A DNA stretch of 10,127 nt from NCBI GenBank assembly GCA_021734725.1, contig JAIPIM010000139.1:1-10127 (forward strand), written 5' to 3'. A program made the position numbers and the translations under genes. The DNA is from Minisyncoccota bacterium. GTDB lineage: Bacteria > Verrucomicrobiota > Lentisphaeria > Oligosphaerales > MVZH01. Each line of letters starts with the position of its first letter. The first letter of the stretch is position 1. This document shows, in pieces, positions 1-7,404 of the stretch. The notes beneath the pieces were generated by a model. It made no database searches, was not told where the DNA came from, and saw nothing but the letters and a program-made list of their open reading frames with translations.

Positions 1-97
1 ACCACCTTTATGAGTTTCGCAGTGCATTTCGCGCCTCCCTGGGCCCCTTCGGACGCAAAAAGCAGAAACAAGGGAAAGCGGGGCCCGCGCTGGCCCC
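1..97. repeat. 97-bp interspersed repeat, left copy
   Basis: Positions 1-97 align without gaps to 4662-4758 in the same orientation, with 8 mismatches (positions 5, 64, 65, 70, 86, 88, 89, 93), about 92% identity. Similarity stops abruptly after the CCCC at 94-97. The 3' end can form a hairpin: GGGGCC at 80-85 with GGCCCC at 92-97. The window starts inside or at the edge of this copy, so its left boundary is unknown. The + strand frame is open in both copies (reading LYEFRSAFRASLGPFGRKK), but there is no start, no homologous protein I recognise and no gene context, so I read it as a non-coding interspersed repeat. Confidence 0.85.
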
Positions 98-201
98 ACC
101 CTTCTTCTTCGTGCAGGCAGCGGGAACCGAATTGACTGGTCTCCACGGCGGGTCAAGTCGTTCTCAGCGCCTTTAATTTTTCGATTTTACTGCTGCCGAT
201 T

Positions 202-230
202 TTGGCACTCGGACGATTAGGTGGTATAAT
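202..230 (+). promoter_or_regulatory. Sigma70-type promoter of the sugar oxidation operon
   Basis: TTGGCA (202-207) is separated by exactly 17 bases from a perfect TATAAT (225-230). This matches the housekeeping sigma factor consensus at 11 of 12 positions with ideal spacing, on the strand and side expected for the operon starting at 343. Transcription would start near 237, leaving a leader of about 105 nt. Two copies of CGATTTT (182-188 and 197-203) sit just upstream of and touching the -35 box and could be regulator half-sites, but this is weak. Strength is inferred from the match alone. Confidence 0.75.
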
Positions 231-251
231 CGGGCTGGCCTGCATTATTCA

Positions 252-324
252 CCACAACGACTCGAAGGCTCAAAGAGCGTTGTGGCCAACGCATTTGCGC
301 CGAAAACACTGGACAAAATGCGTT
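252..324 (+). promoter_or_regulatory. Structured 5' leader with competing stem-loops
   Basis: Three perfect inverted repeats lie between the predicted transcription start and the ribosome-binding site. Stem A pairs CCACAACG (252-259) with CGTTGTGG (278-285) and can extend with CTC (261-263) to GAG (275-277). Stem B pairs GCGTTG (277-282) with CAACGC (287-292). Stem C pairs AACGCATTT (288-296) with AAATGCGTT (316-324). A and C can form together; B shares bases with both and excludes them. The 3' arm of C directly abuts the Shine-Dalgarno-like AAAGGA (325-330). This layout suits translational control or a riboswitch-like switch; stem A's arms could instead be a protein operator. No known riboswitch class was recognised. 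Confidence 0.5.
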
Positions 325-342
325 AAAGGATGAGTGACGACA

Positions 343-1395
343 ATGAAATCCAGCTACAGCCCGCTTGGCAGAACAGGACTGAATGTGCCTCCCATCATCT
401 TCGGGACCAGTTGCCTGGGCAATCTGTATCAGGCCCTGCCCTACAAGACAAAACTGGATATCGTCAAAGAAATCATCCGCAACTGTCCGGAACTTGCGGT
501 GCTGGATTCGGCCGGAAAATACGGTGCGGGCTTGGCTTTGGAAACAATCGGCAGATGTCTCCGCGAAATTGGGGTTTCTCCAGAACAGGCCATAATCAGC
601 AATAAACTCGGATGGAAACGCGTGCCCCTGAAAACTCGGGAACCGTCGTTTGAACCGGGTGCCTGGGCCGACCTGGAATATGATGCAGAGCAGTGCATCA
701 GCTACGAAGGTATTCTGGAATGCTATGACCAGGGATGCGAACTCCTGGGAGACCCATATCAACCGCAACTGGTCTCTGTGCATGACCCAGACGAATATTT
801 AGCCGCGTCGGCCGACGAAACGGACCGGCAGCAGCGTTGGCAAGACATATTGGACGCATACCGCGCCCTCTTCCACTTGAAAAGCAAAGGTAAAGTGGCC
901 GCCGTGGGTATCGGCGCCAAAGACTGGACCGTGATACGCGACCTGTACAAAGACGTGACATTTGACTGGGTCATGCTCGCCTGCAGCCTCACCGTTTACC
1001 GTCATCCAGCTCAGCTTCTGGAATTCGTTGCTCGACTGCATTCAAACGGTGCCGCCATTGTGAATTCAGCGGTTTTCAACGCGGGTTTTCTTTTGGGGGG
1101 CAAATACTTTGACTATCGGATTCCGGACCCGGATGATGCCGAGAACAAACATCTTTTCGAGTGGCGCCGTCAGTTTCTTGAAACCTGCAAAACATTCGAC
1201 GTCAAACCGGCTGCGGCCTGTGTACAGTTCGGACTGTCAGTTCCCGGTGTTGTCGCGGTCGCCCTGAATACTGGTAAGCCACAGCGAATTTCAGAGAACG
1301 TGGAACTGACCAGAAAGCACATTCCGGAGGGGTTCTGGCAGACCTTGAAGAAGCGCCGAATCATGGCTGCAGACTACCCGTATCTGGGCACATGA
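343..1395 (+). CDS. Aldo/keto reductase, probable L-fucose/L-galactose 1-dehydrogenase
   Basis: A cytoplasmic aldo/keto reductase of the D-threo-aldose/L-fucose/L-galactose dehydrogenase type, expected to oxidise the anomeric carbon of an aldose to the sugar lactone using NAD(P)+. The N-terminus YSPLGRTGLNV and the segment DSAGKYGAG are typical of the family. The AKR catalytic tetrad is visible as Asp55, Tyr60, Lys88 (in ISNKLGWK) and His147 (in LVSVHDPDEY). At 350 residues the length is normal. I choose ATG 343, preceded by AAAGGA at 325-330 with long 12-nt spacing; GTG 334 would lie only 3 nt from that site. It is first in the operon, followed by a 121-bp gap and a sugar-lactonase-type gene, which supports the lactone-forming role. 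Which of L-fucose, L-galactose or a relative is the substrate cannot be decided from sequence. Confidence 0.88.
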   Translation: MKSSYSPLGRTGLNVPPIIFGTSCLGNLYQALPYKTKLDIVKEIIRNCPELAVLDSAGKYGAGLALETIGRCLREIGVSPEQAIISNKLGWKRVPLKTREPSFEPGAWADLEYDAEQCISYEGILECYDQGCELLGDPYQPQLVSVHDPDEYLAASADETDRQQRWQDILDAYRALFHLKSKGKVAAVGIGAKDWTVIRDLYKDVTFDWVMLACSLTVYRHPAQLLEFVARLHSNGAAIVNSAVFNAGFLLGGKYFDYRIPDPDDAENKHLFEWRRQFLETCKTFDVKPAAACVQFGLSVPGVVAVALNTGKPQRISENVELTRKHIPEGFWQTLKKRRIMAADYPYLGT

Positions 1396-1516
1396 TTGCT
1401 TCGCCAACACTCCGCAAGAGCCATTGGAGCGCACAAGGCGCGTACCAGCTTTTGGCCCAATAAAGAAACCAACGGCGACCACATCTATGCCAATATAACC
1501 ATGGAATCTGCGTAAC

Positions 1517-2344
1517 ATGATTATTGATGCTCACCATCATTTCTGGATGTACAACCCCGAGGAATATGGCTGGATTGGTGAAAATATGGGCACTCTGCGC
1601 CGTGACTTTCTCCCGCCTCATCTGCAGAGAGTGGCAGAGAAGAACGCGGTGACCGGGGTTGTTTCCGTGCAGGCGCGACAAAAGCTCGAGGAGACTGAAT
1701 GGTTGCTGGAACTTGCGGAGGACTATGAGCTGATTAACGGTGTGGTCGGCTGGCTGCCTTTGCGACAGGACGATGTAGAGGCTCGTCTCGAACGGTTTGC
1801 AGTGCATCCCAAACTTAAAGGCGTGCGGCATGTGGTGCATGACGAAGCGGACGATGAGTTCATTCTTGATACGGCCTTTAATCACGGCGTAAGCCTTTTG
1901 CAGAACTACCAACTGGTGTATGATATTCTGATTTTTGAACGCCATCTGCCGCAGACAATTGCGTTTGTCGACAGACATCCGAACCAAACGTTCGTTCTGG
2001 ACCATATCGGGAAACCGCGTATAGCAGACGAACACATGGAGCCGTGGTCGAGTAATCTGCGGGAATTGGCGCAACGTTCAAATGTCGCCTGTAAGCTTTC
2101 GGGTATGGTGACGGAAGCCGATTTCAGAAACTGGACAGACGCACAGTTGCGGCCGTATATGGAAACCGTTGTTGAAGCCTTTGGTCCCGAACGTGTCATG
2201 TTCGGCTCCGACTGGCCGGTCTGTCTGGCGGCCGCGAGCTACGGACGTTGGTTGCGTGTGGTACGTGAGTTCATCAGCCACTTCTCCCCAGACGAACAGA
2301 ACCGGATTTTACATGGAACAGCCACAGATTTTTATCAATTATGA
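1517..2344 (+). CDS. Amidohydrolase family sugar lactonase (L-fuconolactonase-like)
   Basis: A 275-residue protein of the amidohydrolase-2 (COG3618-type) family, whose members hydrolyse sugar lactones such as L-fucono- or L-rhamnonolactone, plus 2-pyrone-4,6-dicarboxylate lactonase relatives. It begins MIIDAHHHFW with the metal-binding His cluster at residues 6-8. It also shows VLDHIGKP (His163), CKLSGM (Lys193) and GSDWPVC (Asp232), the conserved positions of this TIM-barrel family. The length is typical and there is no signal peptide, so it is cytoplasmic. The start is supported by the His motif right after it; only a weak GGA lies 11 nt upstream. The stop overlaps the next gene's start (ATGA), suggesting translational coupling. 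In context it would open the lactone made by the upstream aldo/keto reductase to the aldonate. Confidence 0.87.
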   Translation: MIIDAHHHFWMYNPEEYGWIGENMGTLRRDFLPPHLQRVAEKNAVTGVVSVQARQKLEETEWLLELAEDYELINGVVGWLPLRQDDVEARLERFAVHPKLKGVRHVVHDEADDEFILDTAFNHGVSLLQNYQLVYDILIFERHLPQTIAFVDRHPNQTFVLDHIGKPRIADEHMEPWSSNLRELAQRSNVACKLSGMVTEADFRNWTDAQLRPYMETVVEAFGPERVMFGSDWPVCLAAASYGRWLRVVREFISHFSPDEQNRILHGTATDFYQL

Positions 2345-3366
2345 AAACATTTGCAATTACAGCTCCCGGTGAGACACGTCTCTTCGAAAAATCCCCACCT
2401 GAACCTGCACCCAATGACGTTCTTCTACGCATCCACATTGTCGGGTGCTGCGGGTCAGACCTGAATACATTTCGCGGCTTGAATCCAATGGTGACGTATC
2501 CGCGAGTGCCTGGTCATGAAATTGCCGCAACGATAGAAGAGACCGGAACCAATGTCCCCGATGAATGGCACCTCGGCATGCAGGTCACCGTATCGCCATA
2601 CACCAGTTGCGGTCACTGTAACTCGTGCCGAAGCGGCCGCTTCAATTGTTGTCGATACAATGAAACACTGGGCGTGCAGCGGGACGGTGCCATGACCGAA
2701 TATCTGACCGTGCCCTGGCAGAAACTCTTTCATTCGGACAAGCTGTCATTGAAGGAATTAGCTCTTGTCGAACCGCTCACAGTGGGCAGCCACGCTGTTG
2801 ACCGCGGTGACATCACGAACGGTGACAAGGTTATGGTTCTGGGCTGTGGAACGATTGGACTGGGAACAATTGCTGCCGCCGCCATGCGCGGTGCCGAAGT
2901 GCTCGGCGTGGATATCGACGATACCAAACTCGACCTGGCACAACAGGCTGGCGCAGCCGCAACCGTCAATTCGGCGTCAGAAGATGTGCACGAATGGCTC
3001 CAGTTATGGACCGACGATGAAGGCCCGCAGGCCGTCATCGAAGCCATTGGTCTGCCGCAGACATTCCGGGCCGCTGTGGAAGAAGTCGCATTCGCGGGCC
3101 GCGTTGTGTATCTTGGGTACGCCAAAGCCCCAGTACAGTACGAGACCAAGCTTTTTGTTCAGAAAGAACTCAACATCTGCGGCTCCCGCAATGCAACTCC
3201 GACTGATTTCAAATCGGTGATCTCAATGCTGGAAGCAAAGAAATTCCCGATCGACGCTGTTGTAACAAAAAAATATTCTCTGGATGACGCAGCACAGGCA
3301 TTTCAAGCTTGGGATGCAGCCCCCGCGGCTTACACCAAGATTCTGGTCCAGATATCGAAAGAGTAA
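2341..3366 (+). CDS. Zinc-dependent medium-chain dehydrogenase (sugar acid/polyol type)
   Basis: A 341-residue zinc-containing alcohol dehydrogenase of the medium-chain family (sorbitol, threonine and L-galactonate dehydrogenase group). The catalytic zinc site is visible as Cys37 (in GCCGSD), His59-Glu60 (in PGHE) and Glu144 (in VEPL). A structural zinc lobe has Cys90, Cys93, Cys96 and Cys103/104. The Rossmann nucleotide motif is GCGTIG at 168-173, with an acidic DID at 191-193 after beta-2, pointing to NAD+ rather than NADP+. It overlaps the lactonase gene by 4 bp. In the operon it should oxidise a secondary hydroxyl of the aldonate or a product of it: L-galactonate 5-dehydrogenase activity would give D-tagaturonate, while in an L-fucose route a 2-keto-3-deoxy-fuconate dehydrogenase is the alternative. 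The family is certain; the substrate is inferred from neighbours. Confidence 0.88.
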   Translation: MKTFAITAPGETRLFEKSPPEPAPNDVLLRIHIVGCCGSDLNTFRGLNPMVTYPRVPGHEIAATIEETGTNVPDEWHLGMQVTVSPYTSCGHCNSCRSGRFNCCRYNETLGVQRDGAMTEYLTVPWQKLFHSDKLSLKELALVEPLTVGSHAVDRGDITNGDKVMVLGCGTIGLGTIAAAAMRGAEVLGVDIDDTKLDLAQQAGAAATVNSASEDVHEWLQLWTDDEGPQAVIEAIGLPQTFRAAVEEVAFAGRVVYLGYAKAPVQYETKLFVQKELNICGSRNATPTDFKSVISMLEAKKFPIDAVVTKKYSLDDAAQAFQAWDAAPAAYTKILVQISKE

Positions 3367-3620
3367 GGCTGATTCCTGACCTGTCTATTCGTTATAAACT
3401 GCTTACTGGACGAGGCTTATGGATAGACCGCTTCGCAACGCACTTCCTTACTGGCCCGAGGCTTTTGCCGACTCAGGTTGGGCTAGTTGCAACTGTGTTA
3501 TGGGATCCGCCCTCACGATCTAGTTTTATGTTAACTGTCCTGTTACGAATAGAATAGGCGCAACAGTCTCTGACTTTTGCTTCGCGCTTGAATTCGTTCT
3601 TTTTTAATTAATTTAGCGAT

Positions 3621-4382
3621 ATGATAACATCGAATAATATATTGAGTAAGCCCCAATTGCGCGGGGGCGAGTCGTCGCATGCGCAGATCGAACGTCATGT
3701 TCGTAAAATGTTGCAGGACGGTGAGTTGGCTCCTGGTCACAAACTGCCGCCGACGAGTGCGCTGGTGAAGAGCTGGAAAGTCAGTCCCCACTCGATTCAC
3801 CGGGCGTTTGCCAGTCTGGTCGAGATGGGGTATCCCAAGCGCAAGCCGCGCGGTGGCACATTTGTGCCGGACCGAGCGGCGGCGATAACGAATAATGTCG
3901 GATTCTATTATTTCCATGACCGTCAACCGCTGACACTGGCAACCGTCGAGGCCATGCACCGGATGTTGGCACCGAATCATGTGGATATTAAGGTAATCCC
4001 GTTTGAGAGAGGTTTCTTTGCCGAGACTGATTTCCTGGACGATGCCAGACGCCGTGACCTGGAAACACTCCTGGTGACGGTGCTGGACACGCCGGATTGC
4101 CTGCGGGCGATGAAAGAACTCGAAGCTGCGGGATTCCCACACCTGCGCTTTATCAATCGCGACTTTGACGATCAGCTTCACTCGCCATTATTGACGGAGA
4201 ATGATGAAGTAGCGATGGAGGAATCAATCCGCCTGCTGCGTTCCCGAGGGCATGAGGCGATCGGCTATATTGGTCACCCCTCTGCGCTCGGGCGTGAAGT
4301 GGAAGCCGGATCCGAGCGAATTAGCAGATCCATGTCCAGATTGCCTACCACGCAAAAAGGCGATTGCCGTAATGCTGCTTAA
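3621..4382 (+). pseudogene. GntR-family sugar regulator, C-terminally truncated
   Basis: The N-terminus is a GntR-type winged helix: about residues 18-82, with AQIERHVRKMLQDGELAPGH, KLPPTSALVKSWKVSPHSIH and the wing RGGTFV. A LacI/periplasmic-binding-like effector domain starts at about residue 92 (NNVGFYYF) and is recognisable up to SRGHEAIGYIGHPS (residues 208-221). Family members of this AraR-like layout are usually around 350-370 residues; here the last third of the effector domain is absent. From about residue 225 the reading frame runs antisense through a uroporphyrinogen-decarboxylase-like remnant and stops after 253 residues, so the tail is not native. DNA binding could survive, but effector response is probably lost. 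Start ATG 3621 lacks a clear ribosome-binding site and follows an AT-rich stretch (3600-3615). It lies 254 bp after the sugar operon on the same strand, so it is the likely former regulator of that operon. Confidence 0.8.
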
Positions 4383-4576
4383 CCGCCGCCATGTCCATGG
4401 CGCCGGGCTCGAACGGGTGAAGTCCCTGCGCCGAGCGCCCCCTCCGGAAACGCGCCACAACCCAACTCTTCATCCAAGGCCGCCAGCAGATCGCCGCCCA
4501 TGCAGAACTCGGCCCAGGGCACCCGATCGGGACGCTCTCCATGCAGGGCACACAAGAACCTTTCCCGGCCCGTCAT
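4307..4576 (-). pseudogene. Uroporphyrinogen decarboxylase-like (URO-D/MtaA) remnant
   Basis: Read on the minus strand, 4576 down to about 4424 encodes a typical start of a URO-D-like (corrinoid methyltransferase-related) protein: MTGRERFLCALHGERPDRVP, then WAEFCMGGDLLAALDEE. The frame then changes, and 4422 to 4348 encodes LHPFEPGAMDMAAVKQHYGN, a segment that in intact members lies near residue 250. A second frame change gives VGNLDMDLLIRSDP (4348 to 4307), which continues the same family segment. So about 200 residues between the two parts are missing and two frameshifts are present; full-length members have roughly 340-380 residues. It cannot make a working enzyme. The remnant abuts, tail to tail, the truncated regulator gene, and its upstream side faces the right repeat copy. 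The family assignment is from motif recognition. Confidence 0.72.
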
Positions 4577-4661
4577 CATCACCAGACGCCTGCTGATAGG
4601 ATATTATTTTTGGCGAACAAAAACAAGATAAAGCCAGGCTTCGCGGCATGCAAGGAACGGC

Positions 4662-4758
4662 ACCAACTTTATGAGTTTCGCAGTGCATTTCGCGCCTCCC
4701 TGGGCCCCTTCGGACGCAAAAAGCGAAAACGAGGGAAAGCGGGGCCAGTCCTGACCCC
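4662..4758. repeat. 97-bp interspersed repeat, right copy
   Basis: This is the second copy of the repeat at 1-97, same orientation and ungapped. The terminal hairpin persists with altered bases: GGGG (4741-4744) with CCCC (4755-4758) and CAG (4747 region) with CTG, with one mismatch. Beyond 4758 the copies diverge completely. To the left, 4583-4661 is unassigned sequence separating the repeat from the decarboxylase remnant. GGGG-CAG-CTG-CCCC hairpins of this look occur in REP-like or transposase-associated palindromes, so a mobile or REP-like origin is possible but not shown. Confidence 0.85.
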
Positions 4759-4786
4759 TTTTCCTCCAACGTCAGTCACAACATTA

Positions 4787-4834
4787 GCCACCATCATACG
4801 GTGGCCGGCCAGTGGCGGGTTGCTGACGGCAACC
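4787..4834 (-). terminator. Tandem hairpins downstream of the glycosidase-like gene
   Basis: Two perfect inverted repeats follow the stop codon of the minus-strand gene ending at 4867. GGTTGC (4818-4823) pairs with GCAACC (4829-4834) across a 5-base loop. GCCACC (4787-4792) pairs with GGTGGC (4800-4805) across a 7-base loop. There is no strong T-run after either, so intrinsic termination would be weak; mRNA 3'-end protection is an alternative. Confidence 0.35.
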
Positions 4835-4866
4835 TGGGAACGTCGTCCTGCGGGGTGCCCCTGACG

Positions 4867-7404
4867 TCAATGACGTGAAGAAGCATCCGGCAATTCCGGG
4901 AAGTCAATAGGAATGCGGATGGGACTTTGTATGATTCCCTCCGCTTCGGCGTGCGGGCAGCTCGAATACGTGTTCGGGTCCGTTTGCGAATGGAACACAC
5001 GCCCGTCCGAGTAGACAACCAGCATTGAGATGTTGCGAAGCTTGAAGAAATCCTCGGGTCCGTCGGGTTCGATGATCAACTCGTTTTTCCGCCGCGGGAT
5101 CCCCGTGATGTCCTTGTCAAATACCACCCTCACGCGCCCGTGCCAGTGCCACGAGTTCACCGACCCCAGCGTTCCGACTTCGTACCCGTTCAGTGAGACC
5201 TTGCGGGTCGGCACAGAAGGCAGGGATGCGGAGGTTTCAAGCCCATTTTCGATGCTGTCGCGATTGCCCGTGGGCGCGACGCCTTCCGAGCAAGCCGAGG
5301 CACAGATTATTTGCAGCGGCCGTTCTTTGGTCAGCTCAACACCATTCGGAGGCGGTGGCATCTTTTTGTAGTTTTCTTCGTCGCGGGTGAGTACAAGCAG
5401 ACAGGCCGAACCGAGCCACGGGATTGTCACGCGCAGTTGACCAGGTCGCGTGTCGGGTGCAGGGTGTCGCCGCAACTGGACGCGGTAGGGGCCGTCCGGC
5501 ACGTTTACCGACCGTACACAGGCGGCGCGAATGCTTGCATCGTCCGGTACACGTACCGTGATTTCGGCATTCGTGATGGCTGGTCCATTTTCGATTCCGT
5601 GTCCCGGGACGATCAGAGGAATCAGATACGTCCCCTCGCGAGTCTCGAAGATGTTACCCTGCACGCCCTCGGGGACATCGAGGGGATTTGCCCCCAGGAA
5701 CCACCTCTTGCCGGGAAAGCTTTCGTACAACTCCATGTAGGTATTATGCATGGCCTGAAGCTCTTCGGGGATTGCCTTTGTGTGCGCATCGATGTCGCTG
5801 ACCCTGAAGCCTCTTGCGTGCGTCAGGCTCGGGGCAGAGGGCCAGAGGCCATTCAACAGGTTACGCTGGTACTGGGCTTCCGTGTGTCCAAGCCCGCAGC
5901 AAACCTTGTTGCCGATTGTCAGCCATTTGATCAATTCGCCCTGCACCGGACCGAGTTCCCCCAGTAGACCTACCGCATGCTGCATCAGGTCCACCATGTA
6001 TGGACCGTTCCAGTAGCAGGTTTTTCCCGTTCGTTCGACGATTTTGGCGATTGCATCGGTAATCCCGCAGACCCGGAAATCCTCTGGGTCCAGCGCCGAC
6101 TGGTCCATGAAAATGCCGTCGATTTCGGGATAAATCTCGAGCAACTGCCGCATTTCACCGCGGAGATACTGTCCCCAGCGCGAGTCCGGCCGGCAGTCCA
6201 TGATCACATGGTCGAACCACGTCATACGCGGCGCCCCGTCCGACCGGCGAATTATGCTCTCGGGAAATTCCTGAGTCGCGAATGACTCCCAGCATTCGGT
6301 CGGGTTGAAATACATGAAGGCCTGCATACCGCGGCGTTGGAGTTCCCGGATGAAGGCGTGGATTCCTTCCCGTCGTCCGGATGGATTCGTCACGTTCGCG
6401 ACGTAACGTTTGATCTCCTTGTACGGCGCATCCTCCGCTGGAGCATCCGGGTCGGTGGTGCGCTTGATCGTGTTCCACTTGTCGTCGACCATTTTAACCC
6501 ACGGCTCTTCTTCCGGAACGACCTTGCCGAAAAACGGACAGGTCCAGTGGATTTCAACGTTTTTTACGCCCTGCCGGACGAGCTTGTCGCAGAGTTCCGG
6601 GGTGGCGGTGTTGGTGTAGACAAAGCACCCATGCGTGGCGTCGACAGTGTCGGCTGACGTCATGAAATACTCGGAGTAAGCATCTCGGACCCAGCGCAGC
6701 CCCGGTCGCCAACAACCTTCGTGACGGATGATGAAGTGCCGTATCGTGGCAGAATGGCCGGGGGTGATTCCCGCCCGCCTCTGGAGAGAAACTTGGCCGA
6801 CGTTGGTTTCACAGCCGAAGGGGTGTGTCGGCGCTTCGATGTGCGCGGCTACTGTGAACCCCACGTCCTGCTCTCGTTCGTAGAAGCAAACCATCGGAAT
6901 CGAAAGGGTACCGCCCGGGAGTCCCTTGGTCAGACCAGGCGCTCCCCGGTAGGAGAATGCCGCGCCGGTTCTTTTCAGATCGTAGTCCGACCGCAGCGAC
7001 GGCGCAAAACACATCCCCCGAAGCGGAATGCCGGCAATGCTCTGCTCAAGGCACAGTGCGACGGTGTCTGTTCCCCGATTGGTTATACGAACCGAGAATT
7101 CCATTGCCTCCCCGGAGAGCCGCCATGCCGATTCGAACAGCACTGTTTCGTCGGTTGAACACTCAACCCACGAGATACCCTCCGTTGGCAGGCACATGTC
7201 TCGTGCCTCTTGCACGACCTCCACCTCGACCGGCGTTGCCTCCTCCGTGCCTTCTGCAAGCCAGCGCTGCTCCACGTGCAGACACCAACCATCGCCGTAC
7301 ACGGCCCGCACTTTCCCCTGCCGCATGTCAACTGTCACTTTCCCCGGTAGTCCTCGATTCGGAATGATGACGCTTTTGATTATGGTATCCTCTGCATCGA
7401 ACAC
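4867..7404 (-). CDS. Putative glycoside hydrolase-like TIM-barrel protein
   Basis: An 845-residue protein I cannot place in a named family with certainty. About residues 1-245 look like an N-terminal beta-sandwich as in GH36-type and related alpha-galactosidase-like enzymes. Residues 258-575 look like a TIM barrel: FVYTNTATPE, KNVEIHWTCP, QAFMYFNPTECWE, HVIMDCRPDSRWGQYL and EIDGIFMDQ. The last places Asp429 and Asp434 at a barrel strand end, and Asp434 is a candidate catalytic residue. Residues 590-680 form a beta domain, and 690-845 a further one (VSLNGYEVGTLGSVNSWHWH) of the kind appended to large glycosidases. No signal peptide is visible, suggesting a cytoplasmic protein, but the start is uncertain: GTG 7404 is the only start between an upstream in-frame stop (7438-7440) and Met27, and it lacks a ribosome-binding site. 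It faces away from the sugar operon. Confidence 0.6.
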   Translation of the reverse strand: MFDAEDTIIKSVIIPNRGLPGKVTVDMRQGKVRAVYGDGWCLHVEQRWLAEGTEEATPVEVEVVQEARDMCLPTEGISWVECSTDETVLFESAWRLSGEAMEFSVRITNRGTDTVALCLEQSIAGIPLRGMCFAPSLRSDYDLKRTGAAFSYRGAPGLTKGLPGGTLSIPMVCFYEREQDVGFTVAAHIEAPTHPFGCETNVGQVSLQRRAGITPGHSATIRHFIIRHEGCWRPGLRWVRDAYSEYFMTSADTVDATHGCFVYTNTATPELCDKLVRQGVKNVEIHWTCPFFGKVVPEEEPWVKMVDDKWNTIKRTTDPDAPAEDAPYKEIKRYVANVTNPSGRREGIHAFIRELQRRGMQAFMYFNPTECWESFATQEFPESIIRRSDGAPRMTWFDHVIMDCRPDSRWGQYLRGEMRQLLEIYPEIDGIFMDQSALDPEDFRVCGITDAIAKIVERTGKTCYWNGPYMVDLMQHAVGLLGELGPVQGELIKWLTIGNKVCCGLGHTEAQYQRNLLNGLWPSAPSLTHARGFRVSDIDAHTKAIPEELQAMHNTYMELYESFPGKRWFLGANPLDVPEGVQGNIFETREGTYLIPLIVPGHGIENGPAITNAEITVRVPDDASIRAACVRSVNVPDGPYRVQLRRHPAPDTRPGQLRVTIPWLGSACLLVLTRDEENYKKMPPPPNGVELTKERPLQIICASACSEGVAPTGNRDSIENGLETSASLPSVPTRKVSLNGYEVGTLGSVNSWHWHGRVRVVFDKDITGIPRRKNELIIEPDGPEDFFKLRNISMLVVYSDGRVFHSQTDPNTYSSCPHAEAEGIIQSPIRIPIDFPELPDASSRH

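Noticed and set aside
217..783. Minus-strand 188-codon frame opposite the aldo/keto reductase
   Set aside because: It is antisense to a gene with a complete catalytic tetrad and crosses its promoter and leader; no family motif is visible.
4252..4596. Plus-strand 114-codon frame
   Set aside because: It is the antisense shadow of the decarboxylase remnant, Pro/Arg/His-rich as expected for reverse reading of GC-rich coding DNA.
4470..4769. Minus-strand 99-codon frame through the right repeat
   Set aside because: It runs through the interspersed repeat and out of frame across the decarboxylase remnant; composition is low-complexity Arg/Cys-rich and no family is recognisable.
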